The translations under genes were made by a program, and so were the position numbers. The notes under the pieces were generated by a model. The model was given only the letters and a program-made list of their open reading frames with translations, was not told the DNA's origin and made no database searches. A DNA stretch of 61,569 nt from Marilutibacter maris (GTDB taxonomy: Bacteria; Pseudomonadota; Gammaproteobacteria; Xanthomonadales; Xanthomonadaceae). Positions 28,737 through 36,644 of this stretch are shown piece after piece (the stretch's first letter is position 1; every line of letters begins with the position of its first letter). Where the stretch lies: NCBI RefSeq assembly GCF_006546735.2, contig NZ_VICD02000242.1, positions 1 through 61,569 on the forward strand, given 5' to 3'.

Positions 28737-29062
28737 CTGATGCTTCTCCCACCGCGGACGGTCGTCAGTCGGGTCAGACGCTGCCCGGGATCCCGGTACC
28801 CGCCGGCGGGCCTTCCCCGCCCCAGCCGGCCGCCACCGTCGATATCCCTGTCGTCCTCGCGGCAACGCTCACGATGGGCGTCGGCTCGCAGCGCCGGACG
28901 CCACATCGGATGTTCAACGCAATGCGGCGGCGATCCGGCCATGCGCATGCGCCGGACCGCATCGGCGCCCGGGACCGGTCGCGTCGCCGGCGCAAGCTGT
29001 CCTCGCCGCGCCCCTCGTCACGTTGACCACGGCAGTGAACCCCAGCACAGGCAGGTCCGAAG
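28737..29062. promoter_or_regulatory. 326-bp divergent intergenic region
   Basis: A GC-rich spacer between the sugar transferase and the methyltransferase genes, read outward in both directions. No gene or convincing promoter motif was found. A short TTGACC at about 29023 could be part of a -35 box, but no matching -10 is clear. Confidence 0.35.
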
Positions 29063-29989
29063 GTGGCGCACGACACTCTCGCCGAAACCCGCAGCGGATT
29101 GCGCAGAATCGCCGCCGAAGCGGCCCAGTTGCCGGGCGTGCGGCGGCTGGCCGCACCGGTGTACCGGCGCATGTTCCAGCGCCCGTTCCAGGAGGAGGCC
29201 TGCTACTACGGCATCTACGGCAGCTACGCGGAAGCGGCCGCCGCGGCCCCGGCGACCCTGCCCAAGTCGTATGACGTGAACGCGTCCGGACGCATGTACC
29301 ACGACCGGCTCGACCAGGTCAGGGTCAGCGACTTTCCGATGATCCACTGGATCTCGCGCCTGCTGGCCCAGGGCAGCCGCAGCGTCTTCGATCTGGGCGG
29401 CCACATCGGCATCAGCTACTACGGCTTCTCGCGCTACATCGACTATCCGCCTGACATGCGCTGGACCGTCCACGATGTCCATTCGGTCGTCGTCGCCGGC
29501 CGCGACCTGGCCGGACGCCGCGATGAACGCGGCCTGCTCCACTTCACCGACGCCCGCGAACAGGTCGACGGCAACGACGTGATGATCTCCTGCGGCGCGC
29601 TGCAGTACCTGGAATACACCCTGGCCGAGCTGCTGGAGCCGCTGCGCAAGCGGCCGGCGCACGTGCTGGTCAACCTGACGCCGATGCACCGCCGGCTCAA
29701 CTACTTCACCCTGCAGAACATCGGATTCGCGATCTGCCCGTACCGGGTGCCCGCGGTGCCGGACTTCGTGTCCAGCATGGAACGACTCGGCTACAGGCTG
29801 GAAGATCATTGGGAATCGCACGAGCGCAACCTGCGCGTGCCGTTCTCGCCCGAGCACGACGTGGAGTGCTACCACGGGTTCTATTTCCGGCTGGCCAACG
29901 ATGCGATGCCGGCCCGGGCGCGAGAGGCGGCGCAAGCGGGCGCGCATGGGGAAAGCCTGCCCGACGAGGGCCTCCAGGCCACCGGTTGA
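29063..29989 (+). CDS. TIGR04325-type SAM-dependent methyltransferase
   Basis: A 308-aa protein starting at a GTG. A SAM-binding loop SVFDLGGHIGISYYGFSRY (about residues 112-130) is followed by WTVHDVHSVV, an acidic post-I position, and MISCGALQYLEY. The remaining blocks, including LVNLTPMHRRLNYFTLQNIG, match the putative methyltransferases of the TIGR04325 group that occur in polysaccharide clusters. The likely role is O- or N-methylation of a sugar in the repeat unit. It is separated from the acyltransferase gene by 8 bp, so both modifying enzymes are co-expressed. The start is not strongly supported; a later ATG at 29170 would remove 36 residues. Confidence 0.8.
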   Translation: MAHDTLAETRSGLRRIAAEAAQLPGVRRLAAPVYRRMFQRPFQEEACYYGIYGSYAEAAAAAPATLPKSYDVNASGRMYHDRLDQVRVSDFPMIHWISRLLAQGSRSVFDLGGHIGISYYGFSRYIDYPPDMRWTVHDVHSVVVAGRDLAGRRDERGLLHFTDAREQVDGNDVMISCGALQYLEYTLAELLEPLRKRPAHVLVNLTPMHRRLNYFTLQNIGFAICPYRVPAVPDFVSSMERLGYRLEDHWESHERNLRVPFSPEHDVECYHGFYFRLANDAMPARAREAAQAGAHGESLPDEGLQATG

Positions 29990-29997
29990 GGCAGCCG

Positions 29998-31158
29998 ATG
30001 GCCGAGTCCGAGCGCCCCACCGAATCCACGCCCGCGACGGCGCCCGCCGGACCGGTGCCCGAGCGCCCGTCCGCGCCGCGGCAGCGGGTCAACGAGATCG
30101 ACCTGCTGCGCTTCATCGCCGCGCTGGCGGTGGTGTTCTTTCACTACGCGTTTCGCGGCTACGCCGGCGGCGACCGCACCCTCATGCCCTACCCGCTGCT
30201 GGAACCGATCGCAAAATACGGTTTCAAGGGCGTCGAGCTGTTCTTCATGATCAGCGGCTTCGTCATCCTGATGACCGCCGCGAACGGCGACCTGCGCAAG
30301 TTCGTGGCCTCGCGAATCGCCCGCCTGTATCCGGCGTTCTGGGCCTGCTGCACGCTGACCTTCGTCGCGATCCTGCTGTTCGGAGGCGACCACTTCTCGG
30401 CTTCGCTGCCCCAGTACCTGGTCAACATGACGATGCTGAGCGGCTTCGTCGGCGTGCCGTCCATCGACGGGGTCTACTGGTCGTTGTTCGTCGAGCTGCA
30501 GTTCTATGCTCTGGTCGGCGCGGTGCTGATGCTGGGCAGGATCGGGCAGGCGCAGATCTTCCTGGCGCTGTGGCTGCTGGCGACGATCGTGCTGGAACTG
30601 TTCCCGGTCGGCCCGCTGCGCCGCTTGCTGATCGCCGACTACTCGGCCTACTTCATCGCCGGCGCGGCCTGTTTCCTGATCTGGTCGCGCGGCGGCTCGT
30701 GGTTCCGCTACGGAATGATCGCCATCTGCTTCGTACTGGCGATGCGCGAGTCGCTCGGCGGCATCGCCGGGTTCGAGCGCCACTTCAATACCAACATGAA
30801 CGAAATCGTGGTGGCCGCGATCATCGCCGCCTACTTCGTGGTGATGCTGCTGATCGCCACCCGCCGGACCGGCCGCTTCGGCAGGCGCCGCTGGATGACC
30901 GCCGGCGCGCTGACCTACCCGCTATACCTGATCCACCAGAACATCGGCTACATGGCGTTCAACATCGCCTATCCCACCCTCAATCCGCATCTGGTGTTCT
31001 GGGGCACCCTGGCCCTGGTGCTGCTGCTTTCGCACCTGGTGCACGTGCAGATCGAGCGCCGCTACGGGGGCGCCCTCAAGCGCGCCTGCGCACGCATGCT
31101 CGACGCGCTCGGCAGCGGCTACACGCGACTGCGCACCCAGATGTTCCCCTCGGCCTGA
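29998..31158 (+). CDS. OafA/YrhL-type membrane O-acyltransferase
   Basis: A 386-aa protein with a Pro-rich N-terminal tail and about ten membrane segments. Family motifs are NEIDLLRFIAALAVVFFHY (the conserved R and H of acyltransferase family 3), GVELFFMISGFVI, and FVASRIARLYPAFW. These proteins move acetyl or other short acyl groups across the membrane to sugars. It is the last gene of the exopolysaccharide locus in this window and is followed by a strong terminator. Confidence 0.88.
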   Translation: MAESERPTESTPATAPAGPVPERPSAPRQRVNEIDLLRFIAALAVVFFHYAFRGYAGGDRTLMPYPLLEPIAKYGFKGVELFFMISGFVILMTAANGDLRKFVASRIARLYPAFWACCTLTFVAILLFGGDHFSASLPQYLVNMTMLSGFVGVPSIDGVYWSLFVELQFYALVGAVLMLGRIGQAQIFLALWLLATIVLELFPVGPLRRLLIADYSAYFIAGAACFLIWSRGGSWFRYGMIAICFVLAMRESLGGIAGFERHFNTNMNEIVVAAIIAAYFVVMLLIATRRTGRFGRRRWMTAGALTYPLYLIHQNIGYMAFNIAYPTLNPHLVFWGTLALVLLLSHLVHVQIERRYGGALKRACARMLDALGSGYTRLRTQMFPSA

Positions 31159-31197
31159 GCGGCACAACCGTCGCCCATGTCCGCATGCGCGCAAAAC

Positions 31198-31230
31198 AAA
31201 AGGGCCGACGATGAAATCGTCGGCCCTTTT
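31198..31230 (+). terminator. Rho-independent terminator after the acyltransferase gene
   Basis: A perfect 15-bp inverted repeat, AAAAGGGCCGACGAT (31198-31212) and ATCGTCGGCCCTTTT (31216-31230), with a GAA loop. A and T runs flank the GC core, so it could terminate transcription in both directions. Confidence 0.9.
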
Positions 31231-31240
31231 GCGTCTTGTA

Positions 31241-31256
31241 TGGCGCGCCCGGAAGG
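31241..31256 (-). other. Candidate attachment site: 3-prime end of a tRNA-Arg-like gene
   Basis: Read on the minus strand, CCTTCCGGGCGCGCCA matches the end of a tRNA-Arg type acceptor stem (GGGCGCGCCA) with part of the T arm. The match stops after 16 bp, so this is not a tRNA gene but the kind of core left when an integrase recombines into a tRNA 3-prime end. The P4-type integrase starts 154 bp away. The partner copy with the intact tRNA was not found in the window. A short hairpin (TGGCGC/GCGCCA) overlaps it, so chance similarity is possible. Confidence 0.4.
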
Positions 31257-31409
31257 CGCCAAGCGAAGGAACCTTTAGTCAAGGATAGTCGGGGGCTACC
31301 CCTGTTTTTCCTTTCAGCACAGATAGTTGCGCGTTCAGACCCTACTAGCGCCGCCTAACGCAAACCAATACAATCCAGAGCTCGTAGGGGGGTATTTAGG
31401 CGGGTAGCT

Positions 31410-32708
31410 ATGCCCAGGATCCCAACAAGGCTCGGATCTGATCTGGCCATTCGAAAGCTCAAGCCTCAGGCCGGCCAGAAGCACCCTGCCCGTTATGCCG
31501 TGGCCGGCGAACCTCCGGGCCTCTATATCCAAGTGACTCCAAACGGTGCGAAGTCCTGGCTGCTTCGTGTCACCACCGGCAACCGACCCCATCCAACGCG
31601 CCCAGGCACTCTGAACCAGATACGCCGCGAATTCGGCCTCGGCAAGTACCCGATCGTCAGCCTACAGGCTGCGCGCGACAAGGCAACTGCGTACCTCATC
31701 AAGGTATCCCAAGGGATCGACCCGAACGCCGAGCGCAAAGCAGCTGTGAGTGCGGCACTAACCGCCCAAGCCCGAATGCGCACGTTTCAAGACTGCGAGC
31801 AGCAAACGATTGAAGCCAAGGCTCCCGGCTACAAGGACGAGTTGAAGTCCAAGGCGGGCTGGCGCACCCGAATGGACCTGTACGTCCTCCCGGTCATCGG
31901 GAACCGGCTCATCTCGGACATCACCGTGGAAGACGTGGCTGCCGTGCTGGAGCCGATCTGGCGGACCAAATACCCCACTGCCAAGAAGCTGCTCCACGAC
32001 TTGGCGGCTGTGTTCCGCTACGCCAAGGCCAAAAAACTCTACACAGGCGACAACCCCGCGAAGAGTGAGGCACTTGAGCCGCTTCTAGGTAAGGTGAGCC
32101 ACATCAAGACGCACTTCCCTTCGCTGCCTTATCAACGAATGGGAGAGTTCATGACCGCCCTCCGTGCGCAGGAGACAGAAGCCGCTCGTGCCTTGGAGTT
32201 CGTGATCCTGACAGCAGCCCGATCCGATGAGGTCAGGAGCGCTACTTGGACTGAAATCGATTTCGAACGACGACTGTGGACTATCCCAGCCGGCCGCATG
32301 AAGCGGGGACGAGACCATACCGTCCCGCTATCAAAACCGGCGATCGAGCTGCTTAAACGCCAACACTCAAATGGTCACGCCCATCCGTTCACCAACCGAC
32401 GAGGAGGCCCATTGAGCGACATGGCACTCAGTGTCCTGGTCAAGCGGATGCACGACTCCAGTATAAAGAGAGGGGGAGCAGGCTACCTGGATCCGGCGTA
32501 CAACAAGATTGCCGTGCCACACGGATTCCGCAGCAGCTTCAAGGATTGGGCACGAAACCTGACCCAGTACGCCGACGAGGTGTCAGAACTGGCGCTGGCG
32601 CACGTCAATAGCGACTCGACGCGGGCGGCTTATGCGCGAGATGCCCTACTCGAACCCAGGAAGTTGCTCATGCGAGACTGGGCTATCTATTGTCGCCCAA
32701 GTTCCTGA
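31410..32708 (+). CDS. P4-type tyrosine recombinase (island integrase)
   Basis: A 432-aa integrase. The N-terminal arm-binding DUF4102-like domain includes GLYIQVTPNGAKSWLLR and FGLGKYPIVSLQAARDKA. The C-terminal catalytic domain has the first Arg in TAARSDEVRSATW, the HxxR in PHGFRSSFKDW, a His in LAHVNSD and the nucleophile Tyr in RAAYARD. All catalytic residues are therefore present. P4-type integrases insert at tRNA 3-prime ends, in line with the tRNA-like core at 31241. It marks the left end of the island and overlaps the next, convergent gene by 26 bp. Confidence 0.95.
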   Translation: MPRIPTRLGSDLAIRKLKPQAGQKHPARYAVAGEPPGLYIQVTPNGAKSWLLRVTTGNRPHPTRPGTLNQIRREFGLGKYPIVSLQAARDKATAYLIKVSQGIDPNAERKAAVSAALTAQARMRTFQDCEQQTIEAKAPGYKDELKSKAGWRTRMDLYVLPVIGNRLISDITVEDVAAVLEPIWRTKYPTAKKLLHDLAAVFRYAKAKKLYTGDNPAKSEALEPLLGKVSHIKTHFPSLPYQRMGEFMTALRAQETEAARALEFVILTAARSDEVRSATWTEIDFERRLWTIPAGRMKRGRDHTVPLSKPAIELLKRQHSNGHAHPFTNRRGGPLSDMALSVLVKRMHDSSIKRGGAGYLDPAYNKIAVPHGFRSSFKDWARNLTQYADEVSELALAHVNSDSTRAAYARDALLEPRKLLMRDWAIYCRPSS

Positions 32709-33906
32709 GTCGACGTGCTTTTGTTAGAACGCGCGCCGCGGCCGCTTCCTTTTCAGTCTGGACATGCCTCCGCCCAGTCTGTGTACGGGTGATTACGTGG
32801 TACAGGTGGTCCGCCTGGTTCGCGCGGAACCCCAAGCTCCTCAAATAGTCCCGCAACCCCGATGGCATTTTGAGCCGTGCCTGAAGTGCCGACCGCTCCA
32901 GCTGCTCGGCATGAAAAACACGCTGATCCAACTCGTCTCGCTGCTTCTGCGACAACAACTCGCGTTGCTTGGCGGCTTCCTCGCGGGCTGGGGCTAGCCG
33001 GGTTTCCGTCACGGCGCGCAATGCTTCGTCGTGGATCCAGCAGTCGGTTGCAAGAAGCAGCAGGCTCATTCGTTTCGACAAGTTAGGGTCGGAGTAATCC
33101 TTCCCCATCCCGTTGTTGGCGATCTTTTCGACCGCGATTCCCTTCTCCGCATTTGGCCTGACATCCATCTTCATAATCCGCGCCATCGTGGTCGCGATTG
33201 CCCGATTGAAAAACCCTTCGGGATCCTCATCAATCAGCGCCTTCATCACCCCCTTGAAGTCATACGGATCCTGGGACATGCGGTAGGCGAGAAAAACACT
33301 CGGCGCGGCCTCTCGGTGTCCCCACTTGTCATGGACATGCCGCTCTCCAATCAGAGCTCGAAGCGTTGTCACGTCTTGGACCGCAATAAGCACATCCGTC
33401 ACGCGAAGCGACACGGGAATCGGATTGACCTCCCATTCTCGAAGCGAGTACATGCCAAAGAACGCCCCATGAGAATGTGGGACCACGTCCTTTCGAATAA
33501 CGCCGTACTCGACGCCAACCCGAAGCAGCCCGCCTTTAACGACAGTCAAGCCATCGTTCTGGAACCCTTCTATGGTCACAAACCCGGCATCCCTGAGACC
33601 CTGAAGGTGGGCCTCATCGAGGCCGAGATACTTAATGTTCCGATCGGCCATGGGCCCATGCTTGTACGCGACTTCCCCTTTTCCTGGACCGAACGACATT
33701 CGGCCGCAATCTCTTTTAACGAATTTATAAGAGACAGCAACCAGACCTTCCGGCACGCAAAAGTAGGCGCAGATCGACTTCTCAAGACACAGACTCAAGA
33801 GAAGAGCCGGAACGCCTTGTGGACCGGCATCCAACAGCCCCTCAATATCGGCGCATGCTTCAACCAACGGTAAAAGCCGAACGTGCTTCGCTCTTTGTTT
33901 CGACAT
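32683..33906 (-). CDS. Unknown 407-aa island protein
   Basis: I do not recognise this protein. From the ATG at 33906 (GGGGGAG about eight bases upstream) it encodes MSKQRAKHVRLLP and continues without membrane segments. The N-terminal two thirds look globular and mixed alpha/beta (FFGMYSLREWEVNPIPVSLR); the C-terminal third is charged and helical (about residues 300-400, Glu/Gln/Arg-rich) and may form a coiled coil. The base composition is clearly lower in GC than the chromosome. It is the first gene inside the integrase and converges on it with a 26-bp overlap, a position that often carries island cargo. No function is proposed. Confidence 0.7.
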   Translation of the reverse strand: MSKQRAKHVRLLPLVEACADIEGLLDAGPQGVPALLLSLCLEKSICAYFCVPEGLVAVSYKFVKRDCGRMSFGPGKGEVAYKHGPMADRNIKYLGLDEAHLQGLRDAGFVTIEGFQNDGLTVVKGGLLRVGVEYGVIRKDVVPHSHGAFFGMYSLREWEVNPIPVSLRVTDVLIAVQDVTTLRALIGERHVHDKWGHREAAPSVFLAYRMSQDPYDFKGVMKALIDEDPEGFFNRAIATTMARIMKMDVRPNAEKGIAVEKIANNGMGKDYSDPNLSKRMSLLLLATDCWIHDEALRAVTETRLAPAREEAAKQRELLSQKQRDELDQRVFHAEQLERSALQARLKMPSGLRDYLRSLGFRANQADHLYHVITRTQTGRRHVQTEKEAAAARVLTKARRLRNLGDNR

Positions 33907-34295
33907 TCCACGGCTCCCCCACCGCCCATCCACACATGACGCGCTTGGCGCCTCCAATTGGAGGCGCTAGCCAGACATTCTGCCGCAACGAGCGCTGCCG
34001 TGGGGTCTCCTCGGATCGACGAAGGGCGCTGATACGCGAACTCCGAACCGACCGCCGTCCCGTGGCGCTCCAAGCCGTTACGAAGGGTCGACCGGACACT
34101 CCTTCGGCGACTTGATCGCGACGTGAAGCCAACATAGAGAGGCCGTCGAAGGTCTCCTTCGGCTCACTAGGGAGCACAGGTAGGCGGACCTATGGTGACG
34201 ACCTCGGTTCACGAACTAACAGTTTCGCCGGTCACGAGCCACGGCGCATCTACGCAGAGGTCTGCCCTGTCGCTGCCCACCAGCTCAACATCGCC
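33907..34295. other. 389-bp intergenic region with a 20-bp perfect palindrome
   Basis: No credible gene is visible. The notable element is GCGCCTCCAATTGGAGGCGC at 33948-33967, a perfect palindrome able to form an 8-bp stem with an AATT loop. It lies between the minus-strand Gp2-like gene and the 407-aa gene, so it may be a terminator, although no clear T run follows, or a protein-binding or replication site. Confidence 0.45.
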
Positions 34296-35519
34296 TTATA
34301 ACCATGGAGAAAGTGCGTGCCGGTCGGTCGCATCCAGTTGGATCCGAGATTCATCGACGGACCTCTTCCTGGCCGCAACCCGCCTCATCTGACCGAACAG
34401 GGCTTGCTTCACAGTCGAGAGTCCATCGTCCCCTACCCGGGGTGCTCCACGACGCACGTAGCTCTTATCTACAACGCCGCGTCTGAAGTTGCGCGACCCT
34501 TCCCCCGTCGCGACGAGCTGAACATTGCTCTTGCACAGGTACCGGGTTGCGTAGAATAGCCCCAGGAGCTTCTTCGCGTCGGAGCAGTGAATTGTCCCGA
34601 TGCCGAGATGTTTGTACCTCTTCGCCAATGCAAAGCAGTTGAAGTAGCTCCCAACCCGATCTGATCCGACACATTCCGTCATCCAGTACTCTCCAAGCAT
34701 CTTGGCCAGGTTGACGCCTGCGCGGCGCTCATGACCGTCCAGAAGCGCCATCACGTGATAGTGCCTTCCTCGTTCGAGACCGTCCTCCCGTGCGCTCATC
34801 CATCCCAGGACATCTGGAACGATCTTGCAGCCAGACAAGGCTGACGCGAATTTGTCGAAAGCAGCCTCTGCCTCTGGTGTATAGCTCCATAGCCTGTCCT
34901 TCTCTCTGACGTACAGGTCCACGCGGAGAACGAGCAGGCGGGAGCGCCTTCCGAACAGACTCACCAGGTAACTCAATGCACGACGGAGCTTCGCTTCCGC
35001 GTTTCGTTCGAAGTTCCTCACCGAAGCCTTAAAGGCCTCGGTATTGGTTTGGATGTGAATCTCGACTGCCAAAGCCGAGACAGCAATGCACAGGCGTTCA
35101 TGATCCTTGTTGCCCAGTGCCTCATTGATCGACGCCTCCGCCTCGGCTACTGCCTTTAGAGCGACATCGAGATACGGATGGAACTTATGGTGCCCGAACC
35201 GTGGGCACTCGTCCTTGCCGATCCCGACAGTTATAACCGCGCGGTATTGCCTGCAAATCAGCAGAAGCGAGTGACCTAGGCGGTTCAAGCGGACAATGCG
35301 AGCCTTCCTCCATCCGGCAACTATCTTGCACACGTCGCCCCTGAAGAATCGGATCCGCTTCGCAATCCTCATTAACTGACCCAGGTAGATCACCGAGTCG
35401 TATTCATGCGTTATTACAGACTTCCCGCCAGGAAGGTGAGTACATCCTCGCGATAGCAACTCGAGCTTTCGCCCCCCCTCCTGAGCCTCCAGGAAGTCCT
35501 CTTCCGTAAACGTCATCAT
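34296..35519 (-). CDS. Inovirus Gp2 / YagK-YfjJ family protein
   Basis: A 407-aa basic protein. The C-terminal region has LRVDLYVREK, then GRHYHVMALLDG (about residue 255; HYH is reminiscent of an HUH metal site), and FYATRYLCKS, as in inovirus Gp2 and the E. coli prophage YagK/YfjJ proteins. Family members sit in small phage-like islands and are suspected of replication roles. The start has AGAGAGAAGGC upstream. It is the likely replication-associated gene of this island together with the DUF3987 protein. Family recognition is moderately sure; function is inferred. Confidence 0.65.
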   Translation of the reverse strand: MMTFTEEDFLEAQEGGRKLELLSRGCTHLPGGKSVITHEYDSVIYLGQLMRIAKRIRFFRGDVCKIVAGWRKARIVRLNRLGHSLLLICRQYRAVITVGIGKDECPRFGHHKFHPYLDVALKAVAEAEASINEALGNKDHERLCIAVSALAVEIHIQTNTEAFKASVRNFERNAEAKLRRALSYLVSLFGRRSRLLVLRVDLYVREKDRLWSYTPEAEAAFDKFASALSGCKIVPDVLGWMSAREDGLERGRHYHVMALLDGHERRAGVNLAKMLGEYWMTECVGSDRVGSYFNCFALAKRYKHLGIGTIHCSDAKKLLGLFYATRYLCKSNVQLVATGEGSRNFRRGVVDKSYVRRGAPRVGDDGLSTVKQALFGQMRRVAARKRSVDESRIQLDATDRHALSPWL

Positions 35520-35766
35520 GCCTTCTCTCTAGATACAGTCAAGCCAACTTGGCATTCTGTTGAATCCGACCACCATTAACCTCCTCACTTGAATATTACG
35601 AACTGACAGCCATACAACACAGATAGATATGGATATAGATCAGATAGCATAAGAACCGGAAGTTCCGCCCAGCAAATAACCTGTATTCCAGGCCTGGCGG
35701 CGACAATTCTCTGGCTGTGCCGGAATAGATGGAAAGCCGATACATGCGCTGAGTTAGTGTTAACCG
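35520..35766. other. AT-rich spacer with short AGATA repeats
   Basis: A 247-bp gap upstream of the Gp2-like gene and downstream of the HTH gene. At 35620-35652 the sequence repeats an AGATA-type unit (CAGATAGATATGGATATAGA then CAGATAG). It is one of the most AT-rich stretches of the window and could be a promoter or origin-type unwinding region. No gene is apparent. Confidence 0.3.
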
Positions 35767-36066
35767 TTATTGCGTGCCACCCCTCGCAGGCCCATCGAGC
35801 CATTCGGCAATCCGCACGGTATGAAAGAGCACCGGCACTCCGTTCTCTCCTTTCCCTCCCACGCACACTTCGGCGTCGGCGAGTAGGCGATCGAAGCTCT
35901 TGTGACGCGGGTTCCGCAGGTTGTCGATCGTGGCGCGACTCTTCTTGGATTCGAAGCACACCTCCTTCTTGTTCATGCGCATGCCATAGCGGCCCAGCAA
36001 GTACTGCTTGCCGTCAAAGGCCGTTTGCGTTGCTGGTTCGATTTCGTTTGCGCGGTGCGCGGCCAT
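35767..36066 (-). CDS. Small HTH (AlpA-like) DNA-binding protein
   Basis: A 99-aa protein with a central YLLGRYGMRMNKKEVCFES segment followed by ATIDNLRNPRHKSF, and a wing-like VPVLFHTVRIAEWLDG. This pattern (recognition helix, Arg-x-Pro loop, then a strand ending in a helix) resembles AlpA/excisionase-type winged HTH proteins common in P4-like islands. It may control excision or the neighbouring replication genes. The start at 36066 has only a weak upstream site, and a start at a later ATG is possible. Confidence 0.55.
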   Translation of the reverse strand: MAAHRANEIEPATQTAFDGKQYLLGRYGMRMNKKEVCFESKKSRATIDNLRNPRHKSFDRLLADAEVCVGGKGENGVPVLFHTVRIAEWLDGPARGGTQ

Positions 36067-36644
36067 GTTCCCCGGGCTCCGTCAGTGAGAACGGCGCCAG
36101 AGTGCAGGCGAAGCGTGACTAGCGTCCAAGCTTCGTTTCGAAAGTGATTCGCTTTCACTCGCTCAACCGCGGTCACTACTGCGCTCCAGCTGACCTGTAA
36201 GCCGCCCGGGTGACGTCGCCCAAGACGATACCGCTTCGCCGCTTCCGCATCGGCCGCAAGCGCGGGAAACCGAGCCTGTCGCCCTTCTTTTTTTGCTAAG
36301 CGCTTGATTTAACTAGAGTCGAACTAACTCCAGTGGAAAAAATCAGTGCCCGGGGGACTTGGGATCTGGCTCGAAGACCGCGTGGCTCTCCTCCTGGCAG
36401 CGGGGACAGGTGGACGGATGTCGGAGGTCGAGGTCACTCGCCATCACTCCAGCGACCCCAGGCCGCCGTCGAATGGAAAAGCTATTCGGTGCCCAAACGA
36501 AGCGTGGCACCGGCCTGGAAAGCGACTCAGGCTGTCCATCGTCCGCTCGCCACCACGCTGCTTCCTACGGGGCAACCGGACACGCAAGTGAACCGCCAGG
36601 ATCGACCGGGCGGTTGAGCACTCCATGTCCACGAAGAGGTTTAC
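36067..36644. promoter_or_regulatory. 578-bp intergenic region with an inverted repeat before the DUF3987 gene
   Basis: Several short overlapping frames are open here, but none shows convincing coding character. At 36312-36334, ACTAGAGT and ACTCCAGT form an imperfect inverted repeat (7 of 8 pairs) around seven bases, in an AT-rich patch that follows a T-rich stretch. It is a candidate operator or promoter for the plus-strand genes, possibly bound by the HTH protein next door. Confidence 0.4.

Noticed and set aside
1-31158. Exosortase or PEP-CTERM substrate in the polysaccharide locus
   Set aside because: Several exosortase-A-associated families are present, but I see neither an exosortase nor a PEP-CTERM tail in the window; they may lie to the left of it.
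31241-31260. A complete tRNA gene next to the integrase
   Set aside because: Only the last 16 bases match a tRNA-Arg 3-prime end; no D, anticodon or full T arm follows.
33860-34177. A 105-codon minus-strand frame between the Gp2-like gene and the 407-aa gene
   Set aside because: It includes the palindrome and overlaps the start of the next gene; no recognisable fold or ribosome binding site.
35620-35652. CRISPR-like or iteron array in the AGATA repeats
   Set aside because: The units are very short and irregular, without spacers of constant length.
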